A DNA stretch of 15,937 nucleotides. Source: Mesorhizobium amorphae. Its GTDB lineage: Bacteria > Pseudomonadota > Alphaproteobacteria > Rhizobiales > Rhizobiaceae. Numbering within the stretch: the stretch's first letter is position 1; every line of letters starts with the position of its first letter. Below the pieces are notes generated by a model, which saw only the letters and a list, made by a program, of their open reading frames with translations, had not been told where the DNA came from and searched no databases. The translations under genes were made by a program, and so were the position numbers. The DNA is taken from NCBI GenBank assembly GCA_003240775.1, contig QFNI01000073.1:1-15937 (forward strand). The letters run 5' to 3'. This document shows, one piece after another, positions 7,169 to 14,173 of the stretch.

Positions 7169-8200
7169 TCAGCGGAATGGCGGCGAGTAGAGCAGGCCGC
7201 CATCGGTCCAGAGGCGGTTGTAGCCGCGGTCCCAACCGAGAGGCTTCAGGTGCCGATCGAAGATTTCGCCGTAGTTTCCGACCGTCTTGACGATGTTGTA
7301 GGCCCATTTCGGGTCGAGCCCGATCGCCTGGCCCAGCGCCGGGTCCTCGCCCAGGAAGCGGCGGATGGCCGGGTCCTCGGATTTCAGGAACTCGTCCACG
7401 TTCTGGCTGGTGATGCCCCATTCCTCGGCCTGGATCGTGGCATAGACCGTCCAGTTGACGATCTCGAGCCAGCGATCGTCGCCGCCTGCGATTGCGGGTG
7501 CCAACGGCTCCTTGGACAGGCGCTCGGGCAGCACGACATAATCGTCGGGGTTCTTGAGCTGGGTGCGCTTGCCCACGAGGTCCGACGAATCCTGCGTGAT
7601 CGCGTCCACGCGGCCGGTTTCGAGCGCATTGATGAACTCGCCCGTGTCCTCGATGGTGACGGGGGTGAACTGCTTGCCGGTCTTGCGGAAGAAGTCGGCG
7701 ATGTTCAACTCGCCCGTGGTGCCCGACTGCACGCCGATTGTTGCGCCGTCGAGATCGGCCGCCTGCGCCACGCCCAGATCCTTGCGCACCAGGATGCCCT
7801 GGCCGTCATAGAAGAGCGTCGGCCCGAAGTGGAAGCCGAGCTGGAAGGCGCGCGTCACGGTGACGGTGACGCCCGAGAGCAGCACGTCGAACTCGCCCGC
7901 CTGGAGGGCCGGCAGGCGCTGCTGCGGGGAAGACGAGGTGAACTCCACCTTGTCTGGCGTGCCGAACACCGCGATCGAGAGCGCGCGGCCGTAGTCGATG
8001 AAGAAGCCCTGCCACTGGCCCGCGCTGTCGGGTGCGAAGAAGCCGGGCGTGGTGCCGACGCCCACGCGGATGTTGCCGCGCTCGTTGATCTTGTCGAGTG
8101 TCGGGCCCGCATGGGCCGCGGGAACGAAAGCGCTGGCGAGCGCGAGCGAAGCCGCAAGCAGCCCGCTGAAGCGGAAGCGGCGGCTAGCCGGGATGGTCAT
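7169..8200 (-). CDS. aapJ: Periplasmic amino-acid-binding protein, AapJ/BztA type
   Basis: This is a 343-residue extracellular solute-binding protein of family 3. Residues 1-31 form a Sec signal peptide (basic RRFRF, hydrophobic LLAASLALASAFV, cleavage after AHA). The mature part begins GPTLDKINERGNIRVGVG, the usual first strand, followed by PGFFAPDSAGQWQGFFIDYG and a family-typical VEFTSSSPQQRLPALQAGEFD. The ATG at 8200 is preferred over upstream in-frame starts because it places the signal peptide at the N-terminus and has GGAG about ten bases upstream. Length matches AapJ (about 340 residues). It would capture an amino acid in the periplasm and deliver it to AapQM. The actual ligand in this cluster may differ from the glutamate-type substrates of characterised homologues. 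Confidence 0.92.
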   Translation of the reverse strand: MTIPASRRFRFSGLLAASLALASAFVPAAHAGPTLDKINERGNIRVGVGTTPGFFAPDSAGQWQGFFIDYGRALSIAVFGTPDKVEFTSSSPQQRLPALQAGEFDVLLSGVTVTVTRAFQLGFHFGPTLFYDGQGILVRKDLGVAQAADLDGATIGVQSGTTGELNIADFFRKTGKQFTPVTIEDTGEFINALETGRVDAITQDSSDLVGKRTQLKNPDDYVVLPERLSKEPLAPAIAGGDDRWLEIVNWTVYATIQAEEWGITSQNVDEFLKSEDPAIRRFLGEDPALGQAIGLDPKWAYNIVKTVGNYGEIFDRHLKPLGWDRGYNRLWTDGGLLYSPPFR

Positions 8201-8384
8201 GATGAAGGAGCTCCTGGAAAAGAAGAACGGCCATGGAAGGCGCTGGAACAGGAACCAATCTAGCTGTGGCTTGCCATCCGGCAGAGAAACGGCAAACCAA
8301 ATTTCCAAAGCCTCGCGAAGCAGAGTTCCGCTTCGTTCGGACTTCGAGGTATTCGCTGTCAAATCGTTCTGAAAAGAACAAAAC

Positions 8385-8414
8385 AAAAAAGCCGGGCTGG
8401 TCGCCCAGCCCGGC
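8385..8414 (-). terminator. Rho-independent terminator of the dioxygenase-metY operon
   Basis: On the minus strand a perfect 10-bp GC-rich stem (GCCGGGCTGG at 8391-8400 with CCAGCCCGGC at 8405-8414, four-base loop) is followed directly by six T and then a T-rich run (TTTTTTGTTTTGTTC). It lies about 145 bp past the stop of the second dioxygenase gene, which suggests that aapJQM is a separate transcription unit. Confidence 0.88.
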
Positions 8415-8443
8415 AAGAGGAGGGTTAAAACCTCCAGAGGACC

Positions 8444-8479
8444 GCCAAATACTGAAAACGGGAGGAAACAGTATTTGGC
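8444..8479. repeat. Perfect 11-bp inverted repeat upstream of the aap genes
   Basis: GCCAAATACTG at 8444-8454 is mirrored by CAGTATTTGGC at 8469-8479, with a 14-base purine-rich loop. There is no U-tract after it on the minus strand, so it is either an RNA stem in the 3' untranslated region of the dioxygenase operon or a protein-binding site. Its arms are AT-rich compared with the surrounding DNA. Confidence 0.6.
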
Positions 8480-8558
8480 AGGCCCGTTCTTTCAATTCAC
8501 CGCAGTCCTGTCGCCAAGCCCTGTTCCAAAGTTTTGCCCTAAAGCGGATGCCTGTTCC

Positions 8559-9567
8559 TCAACGTCCGAGGAAGCCACTCTCCAGCAGATCCGCGTAGTG
8601 GCGCTGGGCGACATCGGGGTGTGAGCGGAGCCGGCTCTTCAGCGCGTTGAAGCCGACATCGCGCAGAAGGGGGTTGTCGGGGTCGCTGGCTGGGCCGGTC
8701 GCCTGGGCGGCGAGATCCTCGGGCAGGCTGACCAGGGGAATCGTCGCATCGAGCCGGGCGGAGAAGAAGAAGGGCACGGAGATGCGCTCCACCCCTTCGG
8801 CCGGCGTGGTCACACGGTGCACGGTGGCGCGCAGATAGCCGTTGGAAGCGAGTTCCAGGAGTTCGCCGATGTTGACCACCAGCGTGCCGGGGAGGGGGTC
8901 CACATCCACCCACGCCCCATCATACTCCACCTGGAGGCCCTTGTGTTCGTCCTGGAGGAGAAGCGTCAGGAAGCCGCCGTCCTTGTGCGCGCCCACGCCC
9001 TGACCGGCTCCCTCGCGGCTCGAATAGCGAACGATCTTCATGCGATGGTTGGGCGTGTCGCGGTAGATCGCTTCGAAGGCGTCGGCGGGCTGCTCCAGCG
9101 CCTCGGCAAAGGCTTGCAGCAGGCGGATGGCGACGCCCGTCACCTGGCTCTGCCACGACAAAAGCGCAGGCTTGAGCGCCAGCAGGCTTTCCGGCCACTG
9201 GTTGGGGCCTTGCAGGCGCGTCCAGGCGGGGTCGCCGGGACGGGAGGGTGGGGTTTTCGACGCCAATGTCGAGCTGCTCACGCCAGTCGGGCTTGCCCTT
9301 AGTCAGTTCGCCGCCCGTCCGGGTGTAGCCGCGGAACTGGGACGAGTTGACCATCTCGATCGCCAACTTGTCGGCTTCCGGCAGGGCGAAGAAGCGACGC
9401 GCCATTTCCAGCACGGCGTCCGCCGCCTCGCGCCCGATGCCGTGTCCGGCGAGGTAGAAGAAGCCGACATTGCGTGCTGCCGCCCGCAGGTCGGCCAGGA
9501 AGGTGCGCTTCTCGGATACGCCCTGGTCGAGGCGCGCGAGATCGAGCACGGGAACGAGACGTGTCAT
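8559..9567 (-). pseudogene. Fe(II)/2-oxoglutarate dioxygenase (isopenicillin N synthase-like), frameshifted
   Basis: The gene starts at ATG 9567 with GAGGAGG about eight bases upstream and reads MTRLVPVLDLARLDQ through the N-terminal DIOX_N region (NVGFFYLAGHG, ALPEADKLAIEMVNS, DWREQLDIGVENPTL). At about 9236-9250 the frame changes. The rest (PGDPAWTRLQGPNQWPE, then GVGAHKDGGFLTLLLQ, TVHRVTTP, ERISVPFFF and a C-terminal NALKSRLRSHPDVAQRH) continues in another frame to the stop at 8559. Total length is 1009 bp, one base more than a whole number of codons, and the shift lies in a CCC-rich run, so one extra C would explain it. All metal ligands (HxD...H) and the RxS 2-oxoglutarate motif survive downstream. 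It is either a recent pseudogene or a sequencing error. It is a paralogue of the gene at 10916-11935, and last in the operon, 13 bp after metY. Confidence 0.85.
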
Positions 9568-9580
9568 GGCGATGGCCTCC

Positions 9581-10903
9581 TCAGGCGGCCTTGAGCGCGG
9601 GCGCCGAAGCGCGCGCGAGTGCCTGGTCGAGGTCGCGGATGATGTCGTCCGGATGCTCGATGCCGACGGAAAGCCGCACATAGCCCTCGGTGACGCCCGC
9701 GCGCAGCCGGTTCTCCGGCGACAGCTGGGAGTGCGTCGTAGTGGCCGGGTGGATGGCGAGCGAGCGCGCATCGCCGATGTTGGCCACATGGTAGAGCAGT
9801 TCCAGGCTCTCGATGAAGCGCCGGCCCGCCTCGCGCCCGTCCTTCAGCTCGAAGCCCACCAGCGCGCCATAGGAGCCGTGCCGGAAATATCTCTCCGCCC
9901 GCGCGCGTTCTTCCCCCTTCTGGTGTTTGGGAAAGATGACCTTGGCGACCGCAGGGTGCCCGGCGAGGTAGTCCGCCACCTTCTCGGCATTCTCCGAGTG
10001 CTGGCGGATGCGCAGCGGCAGCGTCTCCACCCCTTGCAAGAACTGGAACGCGTTGAAGGGGCTGAGACCCGCGCCTACGTCGCGGAGCAGCACCGTGCGG
10101 ATGCGCAGGACATAGGCAATGGGGCCGAGCGCCTTCGCCGCCTCAACCCAGACCTTGCCGCCATAGCTCGGGTCGGGCTGGTTGAGCGTGGGGAAGCGGC
10201 TCGCGTGTTTCTCCCAGGGGAAATTGCCGCCGTCCACCACGATGCCGCCGATCGAGGTGCCGTGGCCGCCCAAATATTTGGTGGCAGAATAGATCACCAC
10301 GGCAGCCCCATGCTCCAGCGGGCGCAGGATGAGGGGAGCGGCCGTGTTGTCCACAATGAGCGGCACGCCGAGCGAGCGGCCGATCTCTGCCACTTCCGCG
10401 ATCGGAAACACGTTCAGTTTCGGATTGGGCAGTGACTCCGCATAGTAGGCGCGGGTGCGCTCATCCGTTGCGCGGGCGAAATTCTCGGGGTCGGCTGGGT
10501 CCACGAAACGGACCTCGACGCCGAAATGCTTGAGCGTTGCCGCAAACAGCGCCCAGGTGCCGCCATAGATGTCGGTCGAGGACACGATGTTGTCGCCCGC
10601 ACCCGCAAGGTTCAGCACCGAGAAGGTGGAAGCCGTCTGGCCGGATGCGAGCGCGAGCGCGGCCGCACCCCCTTCGAGTGCCGCGACCCGCGTCTCCAAC
10701 GCTTCCTGGGTCGGGTTGGAAACGCGCGTGTAGATGTGGCCCAGCTCTTCCAGCGCGAACAGGCGGTCGGCATGGCCGGTGTCCTGGAACTGGTAGGAGG
10801 TGGTCTGGTAGATCGGCACGGCGACGGCACCCGTCGTGGGGTCGGAGCGCCAGGCGCCGCCGTGGAGAGCCAGCGTTTCGGGGGCGAGGTTGTCGAGCGG
10901 CAT
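9581..10903 (-). CDS. metY: O-acetylhomoserine sulfhydrylase / aminocarboxypropyltransferase
   Basis: This is a 440-residue PLP enzyme of the Cys/Met metabolism family. It has the family start PETLALHGG, VPIYQTTSYQF, the YTRVSNPTQEALE substrate/PLP region at about residues 58-70, a SGQTAS segment, DIYGGTW, and the PLP-binding Lys209 in SATKYLGGHGT. Length and the PWEKHA...FPTLNQPDPSYGG insert fit O-acetylhomoserine sulfhydrylases (about 430 residues) better than cystathionine gamma-synthase or MetZ (about 390). The known reaction joins O-acetylhomoserine with sulfide to give homocysteine, or with methanethiol to give methionine, in the cytoplasm. It sits between two related dioxygenases, 12 bp after one and 13 bp before the other, so it is co-transcribed. 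A gamma-replacement with another thiol or leaving group is possible. I saw no SAM-II-type riboswitch in the operon leader. Confidence 0.93.
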   Translation of the reverse strand: MPLDNLAPETLALHGGAWRSDPTTGAVAVPIYQTTSYQFQDTGHADRLFALEELGHIYTRVSNPTQEALETRVAALEGGAAALALASGQTASTFSVLNLAGAGDNIVSSTDIYGGTWALFAATLKHFGVEVRFVDPADPENFARATDERTRAYYAESLPNPKLNVFPIAEVAEIGRSLGVPLIVDNTAAPLILRPLEHGAAVVIYSATKYLGGHGTSIGGIVVDGGNFPWEKHASRFPTLNQPDPSYGGKVWVEAAKALGPIAYVLRIRTVLLRDVGAGLSPFNAFQFLQGVETLPLRIRQHSENAEKVADYLAGHPAVAKVIFPKHQKGEERARAERYFRHGSYGALVGFELKDGREAGRRFIESLELLYHVANIGDARSLAIHPATTTHSQLSPENRLRAGVTEGYVRLSVGIEHPDDIIRDLDQALARASAPALKAA

Positions 10904-10915
10904 CGGCTGGTCCCT

Positions 10916-11935
10916 TCAGGCGGCGGTTTGTGCGAGGAGGTCGGCGTGGTGCCTCTGCGCCACGTCGGGATGCGAGCGGAGCCGGCTCTTCAGCGCGTTC
11001 TGGCCAGAATTGCGGAAAAGCGGGTTCTGGGGATCGCGTGTCACCCCGCCGGCCTGCGCCTTCAGCCTCGGCGACAGCTCGAGAAGCGGGATCTCCGTGC
11101 CGAAGGGCGCGCCGAGGAAGAAGGCGACCGACAGGCGGTCGGTGCCCGCAGGCGGCGTCGAGACGCGGTGAACGGTGGCCTTGAGGTAGCCGTCGGTCGC
11201 GAGTTCGAGCAACTCGCCGATGTTGACCACGAAGGTGCCGGAGCGCGGCTCGGCGGCGATCCAGGAGCCATCAGCGGCTTCCACCTCCAAGCCCTTCTGC
11301 TTCTCCTGGAGAAGCAAGGTCAGGAAGCCGCTGTCCTTGTGGGCGCCCACCCCTTGCTCGCTCTCGGTCGCGTCGCGGCCGGGATAGCGGATGATCTTGA
11401 TGAGATGGTTGGGCGTGCCCGTGGTGAGTGCTGCGAACGCGTCCTCCCGCTGCTCCAGGATCGCGGCGAATGATTCGAGGAGCTGTGTCGAAAGGCGCGT
11501 CAGCTCGTTCTGCCAGCGCAAGAGCAGCGGCTTCAGCTCGGGCAGGGCGGATGGCCACTGGTTGGGCCCTTGCAGGCGCTCCCATGCCGGTCGGCCCGCT
11601 CCCGAAGGCAGCGCTTCCGCTTCCGTGCCGATGTCGATCTGCTCGCGCCAGTCCCGCTCGCCCTTGGTGCGCTCCTGGCCCACGCGGTTGTAGCCGCGGA
11701 AATGCGGTGAGTTGACCATCTCGATTTCGAGCTTGTCGGCCTCGGGCAGCGCGAAGAAGGCGCGCGATGCTTTGAGCACGCCGTCCACCAGCGCGGGCTC
11801 GACGCCGTGGCCTGTAAGATAGAAGAAACCCACTTCGCGTGAGGCCTTGGCCAGTTCCGCCAGAAAGGCATGTCGCGCTTCCCGGTCGCCGTCGAGCAAG
11901 GAAAGATCGAGAACAGGAAGCTCTGTGCCGCTCAT
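10916..11935 (-). CDS. Fe(II)/2-oxoglutarate-dependent dioxygenase, isopenicillin N synthase family
   Basis: This 339-residue protein starts at ATG 11935 with a GGAGG seven bases upstream; longer in-frame starts lack this and add unrelated sequence. Residues about 1-115 are the DIOX_N domain (ELPVLDLSLLD, REVGFFYLTGHGV, ALPEADKLEIEMVNS). Residues about 175-285 are the double-stranded beta-helix core with iron ligands His199, Asp201 (GAHKD) and His256 (TVHRV) and the 2-oxoglutarate-binding Arg267-x-Ser269 (DRLSV). The family hydroxylates, desaturates or cyclises small molecules, including amino-acid derivatives, using O2 and 2-oxoglutarate. It is the first gene of the operon with metY and the second, frameshifted dioxygenase, and is divergent from the PPC-domain gene. 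Substrate is unknown; antibiotic biosynthesis is not implied, since no peptide synthetase is present. Confidence 0.92.
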   Translation of the reverse strand: MSGTELPVLDLSLLDGDREARHAFLAELAKASREVGFFYLTGHGVEPALVDGVLKASRAFFALPEADKLEIEMVNSPHFRGYNRVGQERTKGERDWREQIDIGTEAEALPSGAGRPAWERLQGPNQWPSALPELKPLLLRWQNELTRLSTQLLESFAAILEQREDAFAALTTGTPNHLIKIIRYPGRDATESEQGVGAHKDSGFLTLLLQEKQKGLEVEAADGSWIAAEPRSGTFVVNIGELLELATDGYLKATVHRVSTPPAGTDRLSVAFFLGAPFGTEIPLLELSPRLKAQAGGVTRDPQNPLFRNSGQNALKSRLRSHPDVAQRHHADLLAQTAA

Positions 11936-12270
11936 GAGGGACCTCCAAAGGCGATGGTGGAAAGGTCGCATGAGTTGAGGATGGGTTGAAGCAATACGAT
12001 TGTTGCGATTCCCAGCAGATTGGAGACTTTTATTCTGCCATGCGTTGGCTGCGATGCTGGATCGTACCCACGCCTTCTTGGGCTTGGTGCGATCTTTCAC
12101 CGAGCTGCCGGGTCATATCGAAACGAAACCCATCCTCTTCTCTGCGTTTCCAGGTCGCGCCTTTCCCGCTCGCGGGTGGATTTGGTTGAAACGTTCTGTC
12201 GGCCCGGCCGTGCAGCCGATAGCCTTCCAGCAAGCCCGACAAGCGGGCGGCAGCATCTGGAACTCCATGC
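11936..12270. promoter_or_regulatory. Divergent control region between the dioxygenase-metY operon and the PPC-domain gene
   Basis: These 335 bp separate two divergent transcription units and must hold both promoters. It is less GC-rich in 11980-12140. A small interrupted palindrome (CAAT-N3-ATTG within GCAATACGATTGTTGC, about 11991-12006) and a GCCCG-N5-CGGGC inverted repeat (about 12235-12250) are visible as candidate protein sites. No convincing -35/-10 pair, known riboswitch or small gene could be assigned. Confidence 0.45.
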
Positions 12271-12705
12271 ATGACCTACGCTAATGCGACCGCCAGCGGC
12301 GCTCGCTTCTACGCGCTCCGCCTCAAGCCCGGCCAGGACGTGGTGGCGGAGTTGCGCAGCTTCGTGAACGACAACGGCCTGCGCGCGGTCTCGATCGTGT
12401 CCGTCGTAGGCAGCCTCAACACCGCGCTTCTGCGCTACGCCAACACCGGCGTGTGGAAGGAGGTGTCGGGCCATTTCGAGATCGTCTCGCTCGTCGGCAC
12501 GATCGACGCGGTGGGAGAGCACCTGCACATCTCGCTGTCGGACCGCACCGGGCGCACAATAGGCGCGCATTTCGGCCTGGGTTCGGCCGTCTACACCACG
12601 GCCGAGATCGTGCTGGCCGAACTCACGGACCTCGGTTTCCGCCGCGAGCCCTGCCCGCTTTCGGGCTGGGACGAGCTGGTGGTCGAGAGCCGCACAGACA
12701 ACTGA
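12271..12705 (+). CDS. PPC (DUF296) domain protein
   Basis: This 144-residue single-domain protein is the size of free-standing bacterial/archaeal PPC (plants and prokaryotes conserved) proteins. Diagnostic features are the ALRLKPGQDVVAELRSFV start, a central VSVVGSLNTALLRYAN, VGEHLHISLSDRTG at about 81-94 and GAHFGLGSAVYTTAEIVL at about 98-115. His84, His86 and His100 match the metal-binding histidines described for prokaryotic members, which form trimers. In plants the domain works in AT-hook DNA-binding proteins; in bacteria its role is unclear, and this one has no AT-hook. It is divergent from the dioxygenase-metY operon and precedes the ECF genes, with a GC-rich hairpin in between, so it may be a local regulator or a small-molecule-binding protein. 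No good ribosome-binding site is seen before the ATG. Confidence 0.88.
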   Translation: MTYANATASGARFYALRLKPGQDVVAELRSFVNDNGLRAVSIVSVVGSLNTALLRYANTGVWKEVSGHFEIVSLVGTIDAVGEHLHISLSDRTGRTIGAHFGLGSAVYTTAEIVLAELTDLGFRREPCPLSGWDELVVESRTDN

Positions 12706-12746
12706 GGGCGGCCTGTTCCGCGGGGGCGGAGGGCTGCTTGAGGGGG

Positions 12747-12773
12747 CGCGGGCGGGTGCTGAACCCGCCCGCG
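12747..12773 (+). terminator. GC-rich hairpin between the PPC gene and the ECF operon (weak terminator or leader structure)
   Basis: CGCGGGCGGGT at 12747-12757 pairs perfectly with ACCCGCCCGCG at 12763-12773 around a GCTGA loop. Only three T follow after a GGG, so as an intrinsic terminator it is weak. It could reduce read-through into, or regulate, the ECF genes 37 bp downstream. A smaller TCCGC/GCGGA stem lies just upstream (about 12717-12730). Confidence 0.5.
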
Positions 12774-12810
12774 GGGTTTCAACGCAAACGAAGAGCTTGG
12801 GGGCTCGAAC

Positions 12811-13404
12811 ATGACGGCAATCGCACAACGCAGCACACTCAGTACGAACATTTTGGCGCTGATCGCGGTCGCGATCGTGATCAACATCGTGGGCAGCCAG
12901 CTCAACGACCTCGTCCACCTGCCGATCTTCCTCGATTCGATCGGCACGATCCTTGTCGGCGTGCTCGCGGGACCAGTCGCCGGAGGCGTCGCGGGTGCCC
13001 TCACCAACCTCATCCTGGGGCTTCTCGTTTCACCGGTGGCCGCCGCCTTCGCGCCGGTCGCGCTTGTGATCGGGGTCGCCGCCGGCCTGCTCGCGCGCGC
13101 CGGCTGGTTTCGCACCACCTGGCAGGCGGCACTTTCGGGCGTGGTGATCGCGGCGGCGCTCACGGTGGTCGCCGTGCCGATCCGCATCTATCTCTTCGGA
13201 GGCGTGACCGGCTCGGGCGCGGACTTCTTCGTGGCCTGGCTCTCGTCGGTCGGCCAGACGCTCGTTTCCTCCGTGGCCCTCACCGTGTTCGGCACCAACG
13301 TGGCCGACAAGGTCGTCTCCGCGCTGATCGTCTGGGGCTTGGTGCGCCAGCTGCCGGAGCGCCTGACGGCAGGCTACGGCTTCCTGCGCCACTCCAAGGG
13401 CTGA
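12811..13404 (+). CDS. ECF transporter substrate-binding S component, unknown substrate
   Basis: This 197-residue, very hydrophobic inner-membrane protein has about six helices, the usual size and topology of ECF S components. The segment around residues 30-65 (NDLVHLPIFLDSIGTILVG, then AGPVAGGVAGALTNLILGL) is the most conserved-looking part, with the LDSIGT/TN motif found in S components of the general ECF_trnsprt type. I see no features of BioY, ThiT, RibU or the cobalt/nickel CbiM/NikM proteins. A GGGGG run lies about eight bases before the ATG at 12811. It is directly followed by the T component one base after its stop, so this is a dedicated (group I) system whose substrate is set by this protein. 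The neighbouring metY suggests a sulfur- or amino-acid-related ligand, which is an inference only. Confidence 0.85.
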   Translation: MTAIAQRSTLSTNILALIAVAIVINIVGSQLNDLVHLPIFLDSIGTILVGVLAGPVAGGVAGALTNLILGLLVSPVAAAFAPVALVIGVAAGLLARAGWFRTTWQAALSGVVIAAALTVVAVPIRIYLFGGVTGSGADFFVAWLSSVGQTLVSSVALTVFGTNVADKVVSALIVWGLVRQLPERLTAGYGFLRHSKG

Positions 13405-13405
13405 C

Positions 13406-14173
13406 ATGGCGGCCCACGCGATCTTCCGTCCGGGCAGGACCTTCCTGCACCGGGCGAACCCGCTGACCAAGCTCGCCGCCGTTCTCGCAACGGTGGCGCT
13501 CGCATTTGCGCTGCCGCCCTTGTGGAGCTGGACGCTGGTTTCGGCGCTCCTTGCGGGCGGCGTAGCTCTCGGCTTCGGCTCAACGCTCCTGAAGCGCTTT
13601 CTCGTCTTCTCCCTGCCGTTCAGTCTTGCGGTGTTCGTGTTCCACGGGCTGGTCCTCGACCGCCCGGACTTCCGGCCGAGCGCGCTTTCCTTGCTCGCCT
13701 ACAGCCCGACGGGCCTTGCCTATGCCGCGCTTGTGGGAGGCCGTGTCGCGCTGATGCTTTCCGCCTCACTCCTGTTCGTATCCACGACGCATCCAGCCGA
13801 CCTTCTGCGCGCGCTCGACGTGGCACGCCTGCCGCCGGGCGTTTCCTTTCTGCTTGCCAGCCCGCTCCTCTTGCTTGAACAGTTTTCCACGCGAGCGTCC
13901 GCGATCCGCGACGCCCAGCAGGCGCGCGGGCTGGCCGTCGACGGCTCGTTCTCCAAGCGCTTGCGCGCGCTGCGCGTGCTGGTGGTGCCGCTCGTGACGC
14001 TTGCGCTGGCCGACGCGCATGAGCGCTCGGGCGCGCTTTCCGCGCGCGGCTTCCGGGCGCTGCCCTTCCGCACGGTGGCGCATCCACCGCCCGACAGCCC
14101 GTTCCAGCGCGCTCTTCGCTGGGCGCTCCTGGTCGCGAGCCTCGCGCTCTTCGGCGTTTCGCTCCTCCCGTGA
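13406..14173 (+). CDS. ecfT: ECF transporter transmembrane (T) component, EcfT/CbiQ family
   Basis: This 255-residue membrane protein has an N-terminal FLHRANPLTKLAAVLATVAL segment typical of CbiQ/EcfT (HP-x-x-K start of the first helix). It also carries both cytoplasmic Ala-Arg-Gly coupling motifs, at residues 173-175 (DAQQARGL) and 213-215 (SGALSARGF), which insert into the two ATPases. It links the S component to the ATPase dimer in the inner membrane. The start is one base after the S-component stop, and the stop overlaps the GTG start of the first ATPase gene (GTGA), so the genes are translationally coupled. Confidence 0.93.
   Translation: MAAHAIFRPGRTFLHRANPLTKLAAVLATVALAFALPPLWSWTLVSALLAGGVALGFGSTLLKRFLVFSLPFSLAVFVFHGLVLDRPDFRPSALSLLAYSPTGLAYAALVGGRVALMLSASLLFVSTTHPADLLRALDVARLPPGVSFLLASPLLLLEQFSTRASAIRDAQQARGLAVDGSFSKRLRALRVLVVPLVTLALADAHERSGALSARGFRALPFRTVAHPPPDSPFQRALRWALLVASLALFGVSLLP

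Larger units (their letters stand above)
8201..8558. other. Intergenic region between the dioxygenase operon and aapJ
   Basis: These 358 bp contain, in minus-strand reading order, an 11-bp palindrome (8444-8479), a small GGAGG/CCTCC stem-loop (8419-8435), a strong intrinsic terminator (8385-8414), and the aapJ leader. A TTGACA hexamer on the minus strand at 8362-8357 could be the -35 element of an aapJ promoter, but I see no good -10 element 16-18 bases downstream, so the promoter is only tentative. No gene is seen here. Confidence 0.6.

Noticed and set aside
6797..8263. A 488-codon plus-strand frame opposite aapJ/aapQ
   Set aside because: It is the antisense shadow of the binding-protein gene. 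The opposite strand has a clear signal peptide and family-3 binding-protein motifs.
9470..10435. A 321-codon plus-strand frame opposite metY
   Set aside because: The minus strand encodes a full PLP enzyme with its catalytic lysine; this frame is an antisense shadow without domains.
11936..12000. SAM-II or other methionine-responsive riboswitch in the leader of the dioxygenase-metY operon
   Set aside because: I looked for the SAM-II pseudoknot elements on the minus strand and did not find them. The leader just before the GGAGG has no strong stem.
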